From contig OZ024883.1 of the NCBI GenBank assembly GCA_964017185.1, positions 46,742,997 through 46,806,996 on the forward strand: a stretch of DNA of 64,000 nucleotides, written 5' to 3'. Shown here piece by piece: positions 9,056 to 22,624 of this stretch (its first letter is position 1; the number at the start of each line of letters is the position of its first letter). The translations under genes were made by a program, and so were the position numbers. This stretch comes from Rugalucina vietnamica (taxonomy: Eukaryota; Mollusca; Bivalvia; Lucinida; Lucinidae). Below the pieces are notes generated by a model. That model was not told the origin of the DNA, made no database searches, and was given only the letters and a program-made list of their open reading frames with translations.

Positions 9056-10560
9056 AACAGCGTACGCCATAGTCGGTCAATATACCCTTCGTATTGCTAA
9101 ACTTTCTAAAGATTTATCGAAGTTTTCTAGCATTTTTTCATGTCCAATCCTTCGAGGGTTAGGGTTAGGGTTAGTGTTAGGGTTAGGGTAAGGGTTAGGG
9201 TTAGGGTTAGGGTTAGGAGTTGGGTTAGGGTTAGGGTTAGGGTGAGGTTAGGGTTAGGGTTAGGGTTAGGGTCAGGGATAGGGTTAGGGTTAGGGTTAGG
9301 GGTTAGGGTTAGCGTTAGGGCTAGGGTAAGAGTAATATACGAAAAGTGATTCATTCAAAGTGATTCGTTGCCAATAGAGTTAGGGTTAGGGTTAGGGTTA
9401 GGGTATAAGCTGATGTACGAAGATGGGTTAGGGTTAGGGTATAGGAGAGAACCGATGTTGGACAGTTCTGTCCAAAGTGTCCATTGTGGGTTAGGGTAAG
9501 AGTAATATACGAAAAGTGATTCATTCAAAGTGATTCATTGCCAATAGAGTTAGGGTTAGGGTTAGGGTTAGGGTATAAGCTGATGTGCGAAGATGGGCAA
9601 CTTGCCCATCTTTGTTATGATCTGATTCTTTTCTTTCTACATTTTTATTTGTTTCTTTTTCCCCCCTTTTATTTTGTTCTCCTTTATATTATCAATGATG
9701 AACCTTGTCTCAGTTGGGGTCCATTCAGAGATGCTGATCTTTAATATTAAATAACATGAATTCCTACGTAACGTAGGGTTAGGGCTAGGGTTAGGCGCTT
9801 GAAACACACCTTGTTCGATTATGTGCACTTTCATTCCTCTGGCAACATGTAGCCCTAATGACGCCAATCTCGCTTGTCATTCAGAATTTTCGAAAGCATT
9901 GTATTGGAGGGTAGTTTGCGCGGCTGACAGTAAGTGGCCATCCACGATGTTTCAATATAGATGTGCCTACACTGAAGATAATGCTGTACTGGCGTCTGCT
10001 TCCAAGAGAAGTAAGTAAAATATAAAGGTTAGTACCTTTGGATGCAGTAAAACCATTCAAAGGGAGATAATATGGACCATATTGCGCAATTTCGGGTACG
10101 GAACCCTCAAAGATTGATATTCAAATAAAAAGTCTACGAGATCATCAACCGAGAAGGCAGAAACTCATATGGGTATTATACAAAAATCACGTAAACTACG
10201 TAAATCATAGTCGGTCAATAAACCCTTTGTATTGTTAAACTTTTCTGAAGGTTATCGAAATTTTCTTGCAGTTTTGCATGTCATAATGATAAAAGATTGA
10301 TATTCAAGTGAAAATCCTCAGAGATCATCGACCGAAAAGGCAGAAACTCACATGGATATTGTACAAAAATCACGCAAACTTCGTAAATCGTAGTCTGTCA
10401 ATATACCCTTTGTATTGGTAAACTTTTCTAAAGGTTTATCGAAATTTTTTAGCAGTTGTTCATGTCAAAATGATCAACAATTGATTTTCAAGTGAAAATC
10501 CTTCGAGATCATCAACAGAAGAGGAAGAAAACCACATGGATATTATACAGAAATCACGTA
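9056..10560 (+). repeat. Monomer 7, type D
   Basis: 1505 bp. All D markers present; no private variant noticed. Confidence 0.95.
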
Positions 10561-12071
10561 AACAGCGTACGCCATAGTCGGTCAATATACCCTTCGTATT
10601 GCTAAACTTTCTAAAGATTTATCGAAGTTTTCTAGCACTTTTTCATGTCCAATCCTTCGAGGGTTAGGGTTAGGGTTAGTGTTAGGGTTAGGGTAAGGGT
10701 TAGGGTTAGGGTTAGGGTTAGGAGTTGGGTTAGGGTTAGGGTGAGGTTAGGGTTAGGGTTAGGGTTAGGGTCAGGGATAGGGTTAGGGTTAGGGTTAGGG
10801 TTAGGGTTAGGGGTTAGGGTTAGCGTGAGGGCTAGGGTAAGAGTAATATACGAAGAGTGATTCATTCAAAGTGATTCGTTGCCAATAGAGTTAGGGTTAG
10901 GGTTAGGGTTAGGGTATAAGCTGATGTACGAAGATGGGTTAGGGTTAGGGTATAGGAGAGAACCGATGTTGGACAGTTCTGTCCAAAGTGTCCATTGTGG
11001 GTTAGGGTAAGAGTAATATACGAAAAGTGATTCATTCAAAGTGATTCATTGCCAATAGAGTTAGGGTTAGGGTTAGGGTTAGGGTATAAGCTGATGTGCG
11101 AAGATGGGCAACTTGCCCATCTTTGTTATGATCTGATTGTTTTCTTTCTACATTTTTATTTGTTTCTTTTTCCCCCCTTTCATTTTGTTCTCCTTTATAT
11201 TATCAATGATGAACCTTGTCTCAGTTGGGGTCCATTCAGAGATGCTGATCTTTAATATTAAATAACATGAATTCCTACGTAACGTAGGGTTAGGGCTAGG
11301 GTTAGGCGCTTGAAACACACCTTGTTCGATTATGTGCACTTTCATTCCTCTGGCAACATGTAGCCCTAATGACGCCAATCTCGCTTGTCATTCAGAATTT
11401 TCGAAAGCATTGTATTGGAGGGTAGTTTGCGCGGCTGACAGTAAGTGGCCATCCACGATGTTTCAATATAGATGTGCCTACACTGAAGATAATGCTGTAC
11501 TGGCGTCTGCTTCCAAGAGAAGTAAGTAAAATATAAAGGTTAGTACCTTTGGATGCAGTAAAACCATTCAAAGGGAGATAATATGGACCATATTGCGCAA
11601 TTTCGGGTACGGAACCCTCAAAGATTGATATTCAAATAAAAAGTCTACGGGATCATCAACCGAGAAGGCAGAAACTCATATGGGTATTATACAAAAATCA
11701 CGTAAACTACGTAAATCATAGTCGGTCAATAAACCCTTTGTATTGTTAAACTTTTCTGAAGGTTATCGAAATTTTCTTGCAGTTTTGCATGTCATAATGA
11801 TAAAAGATTGATATTCAAGTGAAAATCCTCAGAGATCATCGACCGAAAAGGCAGAAACTCACATGGATATTGTACAAAAATCACGCAAACTTCGTAAATC
11901 GTAGTCGGTCAATATACCCTTTGTATTGGTAAACTTTTCTAAAGGTTTATCGAAATTTTTTAGCAGTTGTTCATGTCAAAATGATCAACAATTGATTTTC
12001 AAGTGAAAATCCTTCGAGATCATCAACAGAAGAGGAAGAAAACCACATGGATATTATACAGAAATCACGTA
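10561..12071 (+). repeat. Monomer 8, type A (G subtype)
   Basis: 1511 bp. A markers with ctgattGtttt, shared only with monomers 5 and 43. Private A-to-G at 10855. Confidence 0.95.
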
Positions 12072-13582
12072 AACAGCGTACGCCATAGTCGGTCAATATA
12101 CCCTTCGTATTGCTAAACTTTCTAAAGATTTATCGAAGTTTTCTAGCATTTTTTCATGTCCAATCCTTCGAGGGTTAGGGTTAGGGTTAGTGTTAGGGTT
12201 AGGGTAAGGGTTAGGGTTAGGGTTAGGGTTAGGAGTTGGGTTAGGGTTAGGGTTAGGGTGAGGTTAGGGTTAGGGTTAGGGTTAGGGTCAGGGATAGGGT
12301 TAGGGTTAGGGTTAGGGTTAGGGGTTAGGGTTAGCGTTAGGGCTAGGGTAAGAGTAATATACGAAAAGTGATTCATTCAAAGTGATTCATTGCCAATAGA
12401 GTTAGGGTTAGGGTTAGGGTTAGGGTATAAGCTGATGTACGAAGATGGGTTAGGGTTAGGGTATAGGAGAGAACCGATGTTGGACAGTTCTGTCCAAAGT
12501 GTCCATTGTGGGTTAGGGTAAGAGTAATATACGAAAAGTGATTCATTCAAAGTGATTCATTGCCAATAGAGTTAGGGTTAGGGTTAGGGTTAGGGTATAA
12601 GCTGATGTGCGAAGATGGGCAACTTGCCCATCTTTGTTATGATCTGATTCTTTTCTTTCTACATTTTTATTTGTTTCTTTTTCCCCCCTTTTATTTTGTT
12701 CTCCTTTATATTATCAATGATGAACCTTGTCTCAGTTGGGGTCCATTCAGAGATGCTGATCTTTAATATTAAATAACATGAATTCCTACGTAACGTAGGG
12801 TTAGGGCTAGGGTTAGGCGCTTGAAACACACCTTGTTCGATTATGTGCACTTTCATTCCTCTGGCAACATGTAGCCCTAATGACGCCAATCTCGCTTGTC
12901 ATTCAGAATTTTCGAAAGCATTGTATCGGAGGGTAGTTTGCGCGGCTGACAGTAAGTGGCCATCCACGATGTTTCAATATAGATGTGCCTACACTGAAGA
13001 TAATGCTGTACTGGCGTCTGCTTCCAAGAGAAGTAAGTAAAATATAAAGGTTAGTACCTTTGGATGCAGTAAAACCATTCAAAGGGAGATAATATGGACC
13101 ATATTGCGCAATTTCGGGTACGGAACCCTCAAAGATTGATATTCAAATAAAAAGTCTACGGGATCATCAACCGAGAAGGCAGAAACTCATATGGGTATTA
13201 TACAAAAATCACGTAAACTACGTAAATCATAGTCGGTCAATAAACCCTTTGTATTGTTAAACTTTTCTGAAGGTTATCGAAATTTTCTTGCAGTTTTGCA
13301 TGTCATAATGATAAAAGATTGATATTCAAGTGAAAATCCTCAGAGATCATCGACCGAAAAGGCAGAAACTCACATGGATATTGTACAAAAATCACGCAAA
13401 CTTCGTAAATCGTAGTCGGTCAATATACCCTTTGTATTGGTAAACTTTTCTAAAGGTTTATCGAAATTTTTTAGCAGTTGTTCATGTCAAAATGATCAAC
13501 AATTGATTTTCAAGTGAAAATCCTTCGAGATCATCAACAGAAGAGGAAGAAAACCACATGGATATTATACAGAAATCACGTA
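12072..13582 (+). repeat. Monomer 9, type B with A-like right third
   Basis: 1511 bp. It is B through gtatCgg, then tctacgGgatc and cacatgGatattg as in type A. It looks like a conversion or exchange tract. Confidence 0.93.
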
Positions 13583-15093
13583 AACAGCGTACGCCATAGT
13601 CGGTCAATATACCCTTCGTATTGCTAAACTTTCTAAAGATTTATCGAAGTTTTCTAGCACTTTTTCATGTCCAATCCTTCGAGGGTTAGGGTTAGGGTTA
13701 GTGTTAGGGTTAGGGTAAGGGTTAGGGTTAGGGTTAGGGTTAGGAGTTGGGTTAGGGTTAGGGTTAGGGTGAGGTTAGGGTTAGGGTTAGGGTTAGGGTC
13801 AGGGATAGGGTTAGGGTTAGGGTTAGGGTTAGGGGTTAGGGTTAGCGTTAGGGCTAGGGTAAGAGTAATATACGAAAAGTGATTCATTCAAAGTGATTCA
13901 TTGCCAATAGAGTTAGGGTTAGGGTTAGGGTTAGGGTATAAGCTGATGTACGAAGATGGGTTAGGGTTAGGGTATAGGAGAGAACCGATGTTGGACAGTT
14001 CTGTCCAAAGTGTCCATTGTGGGTTAGGGTAAGAGTAATATACGAAAAGTGATTCATTCAAAGTGATTCATTGCCAATAGAGTTAGGGTTAGGGTTAGGG
14101 TTAGGGTATAAGCTGATGTGCGAAGATGGGCAACTTGCCCATCTTTGTTATGATCTGATTCTTTTCTTTCTACATTTTTATTTGTTTCTTTTTCCCCCCT
14201 TTTATTTTGTTCTCCTTTATATTATCAATGATGAACCTTGTCTCAGTTGGGGTCCATTCAGAGATGCTGATCTTTAATATTAAATAACATGAATTCCTAC
14301 GTAACGTAGGGTTAGGGCTAGGGTTAGGCGCTTGAAACACACCTTGTTCGATTATGTGCACTTTCATTCCTCTGGCAACATGTAGCCCTAATGACGCCAA
14401 TCTCGCTTGTCATTCAGAATTTTCGAAAGCATTGTATTGGAGGGTAGTTTGCGCGGCTGACAGTAAGTGGCCATCCACGATGTTTCAATATAGATGTGCC
14501 TACACTGAAGATAATGCTGTACTGGCGTCTGCTTCCAAGAGAAGTAAGTAAAATATAAAGGTTAGTACCTTTGGATGCAGTAAAACCATTCAAAGGGAGA
14601 TAATATGGACCATATTGCGCAATTTCGGGTACGGAACCCTCAAAGATTGATATTCAAATAAAAAGTCTACGAGATCATCAACCGAGAAGGCAGAAACTCA
14701 TATGGGTATTATACAAAAATCACGTAAACTACGTAAATCACAGTCGGTCAATAAACCCTTTGTATTGTTAAACTTTTCTGAAGGTTATCGAAATTTTCTT
14801 GCAGTTTTGCATGTCATAATGATAAAAGATTGATATTCAAGTGAAAATCCTCAGAGATCATCGACCGAAAAGGCAGAAACTCACATGGATATTGTACAAA
14901 AATCACGCAAACTTCGTAAATCGTAGTCGGTCAATATACCCTTTGTATTGGTAAACTTTTCTAAAGGTTTATCGAAATTTTTTAGCAGTTGTTCATGTCA
15001 AAATGATCAACAATTGATTTTCAAGTGAAAATCCTTCGAGATCATCAACAGAAGAGGAAGAAAACCACATGGATATTATACAGAAATCACGTA
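13583..15093 (+). repeat. Monomer 10, type C
   Basis: 1511 bp. All C markers present. Confidence 0.95.
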
Positions 15094-16598
15094 AACAGCG
15101 TACGCCATAGTCGGTCAATATACCCTTCGTATTGCTAAACTTTCTAAAGATTTATCGAAGTTTTCTAGCATTTTTTCATGTCCAATCCTTCGAGGGTTAG
15201 GGTTAGGGTTAGTGTTAGGGTTAGGGTAAGGGTTAGGGTTAGGGTTAGGGTTAGGAGTTGGGTTAGGGTTAGGGTTAGGGTGAGGTTAGGGTTAGGGTTA
15301 GGGTTAGGGTCAGGGATAGGGTTAGGGTTAGGGTTAGGGGTTAGGGTTAGCGTTAGGGCTAGGGTAAGAGTAATATACGAAAAGTGATTCATTCAAAGTG
15401 ATTCGTTGCCAATAGAGTTAGGGTTAGGGTTAGGGTTAGGGTATAAGCTGATGTACGAAGATGGGTTAGGGTTAGGGTATAGGAGAGAACCGATGTTGGA
15501 CAGTTCTGTCCAAAGTGTCCATTGTGGGTTAGGGTAAGAGTAATATACGAAAAGTGATTCATTCAAAGTGATTCATTGCCAATAGAGTTAGGGTTAGGGT
15601 TAGGGTTAGGGTATAAGCTGATGTGCGAAGATGGGCAACTTGCCCATCTTTGTTATGATCTGATTCTTTTCTTTCTACATTTTTATTTGTTTCTTTTTCC
15701 CCCCTTTTATTTTGTTCTCCTTTATATTATCAATGATGAACCTTGTCTCAGTTGGGGTCCATTCAGAGATGCTGATCATTAATATTAAATAACATGAATT
15801 CCTACGTAACGTAGGGTTAGGGCTAGGGTTAGGCGCTTGAAACACACCTTGTTCGATTATGTGCACTTTCATTCCTCTGGCAACATGTAGCCCTAATGAC
15901 GCCAATCTCGCTTGTCATTCAGAATTTTCGAAAGCATTGTATTGGAGGGTAGTTTGCGCGGCTGACAGTAAGTGGCCATCCACGATGTTTCAATATAGAT
16001 GTGCCTACACTGAAGATAATGCTGTACTGGCGTCTGCTTCCAAGAGAAGTAAGTAAAATATAAAGGTTAGTACCTTTGGATGCAGTAAAACCATTCAAAG
16101 GGAGATAATATGGACCATATTGCGCAATTTCGGGTACGGAACCCTCAAAGATTGATATTCAAATAAAAAGTCTACGAGATCATCAACCGAGAAGGCAGAA
16201 ACTCATATGGGTATTATACAAAAATCACGTAAACTACGTAAATCATAGTCGGTCAATAAACCCTTTGTATTGTTAAACTTTTCTGAAGGTTATCGAAATT
16301 TTCTTGCAGTTTTGCATGTCATAATGATAAAAGATTGATATTCAAGTGAAAATCCTCAGAGATCATCGACCGAAAAGGCAGAAACTCACATGGATATTGT
16401 ACAAAAATCACGCAAACTTCGTAAATCGTAGTCTGTCAATATACCCTTTGTATTGGTAAACTTTTCTAAAGGTTTATCGAAATTTTTTAGCAGTTGTTCA
16501 TGTCAAAATGATCAACAATTGATTTTCAAGTGAAAATCCTTCGAGATCATCAACAGAAGAGGAAGAAAACCACATGGATATTATACAGAAATCACGTA
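15094..16598 (+). repeat. Monomer 11, type D
   Basis: 1505 bp. All D markers. A private T-to-A at 15778 disrupts the AT-rich palindrome that follows gctgatc. Confidence 0.95.
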
Positions 16599-18109
16599 AA
16601 CAGCGTACGCCATAGTCGGTCAATATACCCTTCGTATTGCTAAACTTTCTAAAGATTTATCGAAGTTTTCTAGCACTTTTTCATGTCCAATCCTTCGAGG
16701 GTTAGGGTTAGGGTTAGTGTTAGGGTTAGGTTAAGGGTTAGGGTTAGGGTTAGGGTTAGGAGTTGGGTTAGGGTTAGGGTGAGGTTAGGGTTAGGGTTAG
16801 GGTTAGGGTCAGGGATAGGGTTAGGGTTAGGGTTAGGGTTAGGGTTAGGGGTTAGGGTTAGCGTGAGGGCTAGGGTAAGAGTAATATACGAAAAGTGATT
16901 CATTCAAAGTGATTCGTTGCCAATAGAGTTAGGGTTAGGGTTAGGGTTAGGGTATAAGCTGATGTACGAAGATGGGTTAGGGTTAGGGTATAGGAGAGAA
17001 CCGATGTTGGACAGTTCTGTCCAAAGTGTCCATTGTGGGTTAGGGTAAGAGTAATATACGAAAAGTGATTCATTCAAAGTGATTCATTGCCAATAGAGTT
17101 AGGGTTAGGGTTAGGGTTAGGGTATAAGCTGATGTGCGAAGATGGGCAACTTGCCCATCTTTGTTATGATCTGATTCTTTTCTTTCTACATTTTTATTTG
17201 TTTCTTTTTCCCCCCTTTCATTTTGTTCTCCTTTATATTATCAATGATGAACCTTGTCTCAGTTGGGGTCCATTCAGAGATGCTGATCTTTAATATTAAA
17301 TAACATGAATTCCTACGTAACGTAGGGTTAGGGCTAGGGTTAGGCGCTTGAAACACACCTTGTTCGATTATGTGCACTTTCATTCCTCTGGCAACATGTA
17401 GCCCTAATGACGCCAATCTCGCTTGTCATTCAGAATTTTCGAAAGCATTGTATTGGAGGGTAGTTTGCGCGGCTGACAGTAAGTGGCCATCCACGATGTT
17501 TCAATATAGATGTGCCTACACTGAAGATAATGCTGTACTGGCGTCTGCTTCCAAGAGAAGTAAGTAAAATATAAAGGTTAGTACCTTTGGATGCAGTAAA
17601 ACCATTCAAAGGGAGATAATATGGACCATATTGCGCAATTTCGGGTACGGAACCCTCAAAGATTGATATTCAAATAAAAAGTCTACGGGATCATCAACCG
17701 AGAAGGCAGAAACTCATATGGGTATTATACAAAAATCACGTAAACTACGTAAATCATAGTCGGTCAATAAACCCTTTGTATTGTTAAACTTTTCTGAAGG
17801 TTATCGAAATTTTCTTGCAGTTTTGCATGTCATAATGATAAAAGATTGATATTCAAGTGAAAATCCTCAGAGATCATCGACCGAAAAGGCAGAAACTCAC
17901 ATGGATATTGTACAAAAATCACGCAAACTTCGTAAATCGTAGTCGGTCAATATACCCTTTGTATTGGTAAACTTTTCTAAAGGTTTATCGAAATTTTTTA
18001 GCAGTTGTTCATGTCAAAATGATCAACAATTGATTTTCAAGTGAAAATCCTTCGAGATCATCAACAGAAGAGGAAGAAAACCACATGGATATTATACAGA
18101 AATCACGTA
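16599..18109 (+). repeat. Monomer 12, type A
   Basis: 1511 bp. A markers with ctgattCtttt. Private G-to-T at 16731 in telomeric block 1. Confidence 0.95.
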
Positions 18110-19614
18110 AACAGCGTACGCCATAGTCGGTCAATATACCCTTCGTATTGCTAAACTTTCTAAAGATTTATCGAAGTTTTCTAGCATTTTTTCATGTCCA
18201 ATCCTTCGAGGGTTAGGGTTAGGGTTAGTGTTAGGGTTAGGGTAAGGGTTAGGGTTAGGGTTAGGGTTAGGAGTTGGGTTAGGGTTAGGGTTAGGGTGAG
18301 GTTAGGGTTAGGGTTAGGGTTAGGGTCAGGGATAGGGTTAGGGTTAGGGTTAGGGTTAGGGGTTAGGGTTAGCGTTAGGGCTAGGGTAAGAGTAATATAC
18401 GAAAAGTGATTCATTCAAAGTGATTCATTGCCAATAGAGTTAGGGTTAGGGTTAGGGTTAGGGTATAAGCTGATGTACGAAGATGGGTTAGGGTTAGGGT
18501 ATAGGAGAGAACCGATGTTGGACAGTTCTGTCCAAAGTGTCCATTGTGGGTTAGGGTAAGAGTAATATACGAAAAGTGATTCATTCAAAGTGATTCATTG
18601 CCAATAGAGTTAGGGTTAGGGTTAGGGTATAAGCTGATGTGCGAAGATGGGCAACTTGCCCATCTTTGTTATGATCTGATTCTTTTCTTTCTACATTTTT
18701 ATTTGTTTCTTTTTCCCCCTTTTTATTTTGTTCTCCTTTATATTATCAATGATGAACCTTGTCTCAGTTGGGGTCCATTCAGAGATGCTGATCTTTAATA
18801 TTAAATAACATGAATTCCTACGTAACGTAGGGTTAGGGCTAGGGTTAGGCGCTTGAAACACACCTTGTTCGATTATGTGCACTTTCATTCCTCTGGCAAC
18901 ATGTAGCCCTAATGACGCCAATCTCGCTTGTCATTCAGAATTTTCGAAAGCATTGTATCGGAGGGTAGTTTGCGCGGCTGACAGTAAGTGGCCATCCACG
19001 ATGTTTCAATATAGATGTGCCTACACTGAAGATAATGCTGTACTGGCGTCTGCTTCCAAGAGAAGTAAGTAAAATATAAAGGTTAGTACCTTTGGATGCA
19101 GTAAAACCATTCAAAGGGAGATAATATGGACCATATTGCGCAATTTCGGGTACGGAACCCTCAAAGATTGATATTCAAATAAAAAGTCTACGAGATCATC
19201 AACCGAGAAGGCAGAAACTCATATGGGTATTATACAAAAATCACGTAAACTACGTAAATCATAGTCGGTCAATAAACCCTTTGTATTGTTAAACTTTTCT
19301 GAAGGTTATCGAAATTTTCTTGCAGTTTTGCATGTCATAATGATAAAAGATTGATATTCAAGTGAAAATCCTCAGAGATCATCGACCGAAAAGGCAGAAA
19401 CTCACATGGATATTGTACAAAAATCACGCAAACTTCGTAAATCGTAGTCGGTCAATATACCCTTTGTATTGGTAAACTTTTCTAAAGGTTTATCGAAATT
19501 TTTTAGCAGTTGTTCATGTCAAAATGATCAACAATTGATTTTCAAGTGAAAATCCTTCGAGATCATCAACAGAAGAGGAAGAAAACCACATGGATATTAT
19601 ACAGAAATCACGTA
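18110..19614 (+). repeat. Monomer 13, type B'
   Basis: 1505 bp. It is B with two extra linked changes: the right duplicate's TTAGGG cluster has three hexamers instead of four, and the cytosine run is 5 C because the sixth is T. Confidence 0.95.
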
Positions 19615-21119
19615 AACAGCGTACGCCATAGTCGGTCAATATACCCTTCGTATTGCTAAACTTTCTAAAGATTTATCGAAGTTTTCTAGCACTTTTTCAT
19701 GTCCAATCCTTCGAGGGTTAGGGTTAGGGTTAGTGTTAGGGTTAGGGTAAGGGTTAGGGTTAGGGTTAGGGTTAGGAGTTGGGTTAGGGTTAGGGTGAGG
19801 TTAGGGTTAGGGTTAGGGTTAGGGTCAGGGATAGGGTTAGGGTTAGGGTTAGGGTTAGGGGTTAGGGTTAGCGTTAGGGCTAGGGTAAGAGTAATATACG
19901 AAAAGTGATTCATTCAAAGTGATTCGTTGCCAATAGAGTTAGGGTTAGGGTTAGGGTTAGGGTATAAGCTGATGTACGAAGATGGGTTAGGGTTAGGGTA
20001 TAGGAGAGAACCGATGTTGGACAGTTCTGTCCAAAGTGTCCATTGTGGGTTAGGGTAAGAGTAATATACGAAAAGTGATTCATTCAAAGTGATTCATTGC
20101 CAATAGAGTTAGGGTTAGGGTTAGGGTTAGGGTATAAGCTGATGTGCGAAGATGGGCAACTTGCCCATCTTTGTTATGATCTGATTCTTTTCTTTCTACA
20201 TTTTTATTTGTTTCTTTTTCCCCCCTTTTATTTTGTTCTCCTTTATATTATCAATGATGAACCTTGTCTCAGTTGGGGTCCATTCAGAGATGCTGATCTT
20301 TAATATTAAATAACATGAATTCCTACGTAACGTAGGGTTAGGGCTAGGGTTAGGCGCTTGAAACACACCTTGTTCGATTATGTGCACTTTCATTCCTCTG
20401 GCAACATGTAGCCCTAATGACGCCAATCTCGCTTGTCATTCAGAATTTTCGAAAGCATTGTATTGGAGGGTAGTTTGCGCGGCTGACAGTAAGTGGCCAT
20501 CCACGATGTTTCAATATAGATGTGCCTACACTGAAGATAATGCTGTACTGGCGTCTGCTTCCAAGAGAAGTAAGTAAAATATAAAGGTTAGTACCTTTGG
20601 ATGCAGTAAAACCATTCAAAGGGAGATAATATGGACCATATTGCGCAATTTCGGGTACGGAACCCTCAAAGATTGATATTCAAATAAAAAGTCTACGAGA
20701 TCATCAACCGAGAAGGCAGAAACTCATATGGGTATTATACAAAAATCACGTAAACTACGTAAATCATAGTCGGTCAATAAACCCTTTGTATTGTTAAACT
20801 TTTCTGAAGGTTATCGAAATTTTCTTGCAGTTTTGCATGTCATAATGATAAAAGATTGATATTCAAGTGAAAATCCTCAGAGATCATCGACCGAAAAGGC
20901 GGAAACTCACATGGATATTGTACAAAAATCACGCAAACTTCGTAAATCGTAGTCGGTCAATATACCCTTTGTATTGGTAAACTTTTCTAAAGGTTTATCG
21001 AAATTTTTTAGCAGTTGTTCATGTCAAAATAATCAACAATTGATTTTCAAGTGAAAATCCTTCGAGATCATCAACAGAAGAGGAAGAAAACCACATGGAT
21101 ATTATACAGAAATCACGTA
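19615..21119 (+). repeat. Monomer 14, type E
   Basis: 1505 bp. E markers aaggcGgaaact (20901) and caaaatAatc (21031). Confidence 0.95.
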
Positions 21120-22624
21120 AACAGCGTACGCCATAGTCGGTCAATATACCCTTCGTATTGCTAAACTTTCTAAAGATTTATCGAAGTTTTCTAGCACTTT
21201 TTCATGTCCAATCCTTCGAGGGTTAGGGTTAGGGTTAGTGTTAGGGTTAGGGTAAGGGTTAGGGTTAGGGTTAGGGTTAGGAGTTGGGTTAGGGTTAGGG
21301 TTAGGGTGAGGTTAGGGTTAGGGTTAGGGTTAGGGTCAGGGATAGGGTTAGGGTTAGGGTTAGGGGTTAGGGTTAGCGTTAGGGCTAGGGTAAGAGTAAT
21401 ATACGAAAAGTGATTCATTCAAAGTGATTCGTTGCCAATAGAGTTAGGGTTAGGGTTAGGGTTAGGGTATAAGCTGATGTACGAAGATGGGTTAGGGTTA
21501 GGGTATAGGAGAGAACCGATGTTGGACAGTTCTGTCCAAAGTGTCCATTGTGGGTTAGGGTAAGAGTAATATACGAAAAGTGATTCATTCAAAGTGATTC
21601 ATTGCCAATAGAGTTAGGGTTAGGGTTAGGGTTAGGGTATAAGCTGATGTGCGAAGATGGGCAACTTGCCCATCTTTGTTATGATCTGATTCTTTTCTTT
21701 CTACATTTTTATTTGTTTCTTTTTCCCCCCTTTTATTTTGTTCTCCTTTATATTATCAATGATGAACCTTGTCTCAGTTGGGGTCCATTCAGAGATGCTG
21801 ATCTTTAATATTAAATAACATGAATTCCTACGTAACGTAGGGTTAGGGCTAGGGTTAGGCGCTTGAAACACACCTTGTTCGATTATGTGCACTTTCATTC
21901 CTCTGGCAACATGTAGCCCTAATGACGCCAATCTCGCTTGTCATTCAGAATTTTCGAAAGCATTGTATTGGAGGGTAGTTTGCGCGGCTGACAGTAAGTG
22001 GCCATCCACGATGTTTCAATATAGATGTGCCTACACTGAAGATAATGCTGTACTGGCGTCTGCTTCCAAGAGAAGTAAGTAAAATATAAAGGTTAGTACC
22101 TTTGGATGCAGTAAAACCATTCAAAGGGAGATAATATGGACCATATTGCGCAATTTCGGGTACGGAACCCTCAAAGATTGATATTCAAATAAAAAGTCTA
22201 CGGGATCATCAACCGAGAAGGCAGAAACTCATATGGGTATTATACAAAAATCACGTAAACTACGTAAATCAAAGTCGGTCAATAAACCCTTTGTATTGTT
22301 AAACTTTTCTGAAGGTTATCGAAATTTTCTTGCAGTTTTGCATGTCATAATGATAAAAGATTGATATTCAAGTGAAAATCCTCAGAGATCATCGACCGAA
22401 AAGGCAGAAACTCACATGGATATTGTACAAAAATCACGCAAACTTCGTAAATCGTAGTCGGTCAATATACCCTTTGTATTGGTAAACTTTTCTAAAGGTT
22501 TATCGAAATTTTTTAGCAGTTGTTCATGTCAAAATGATCAACAATTGATTTTCAAGTGAAAATCCTTCGAGATCATCAACAGAAGAGGAAGAAAACCACA
22601 TGGATATTATACAGAAATCACGTA
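21120..22624 (+). repeat. Monomer 15, type F
   Basis: 1505 bp. F markers tctacgGgatc and aatcaAagtcgg (A at 22272). Its block 1 is identical by eye to that of monomer 16. Confidence 0.95.

Larger units (their letters stand above)
6034..10560 (+). repeat. Higher-order block (A/B)-C-D, one monomer shorter
   Basis: Three monomers. The first is A-like on its left and B-like on its right, followed by ordinary C and D. It is the A-B-C-D tetramer minus one monomer, with the loss explained by a crossover between A and B. Confidence 0.8.
10561..16598 (+). repeat. Higher-order block A-B-C-D (tetramer, 6038 bp)
   Basis: Second full tetramer. Its B monomer (12072) has lost the B markers in the right third and carries A-like bases there (tctacgGgatc, cacatgGatattg), suggesting local conversion. 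Confidence 0.85.
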
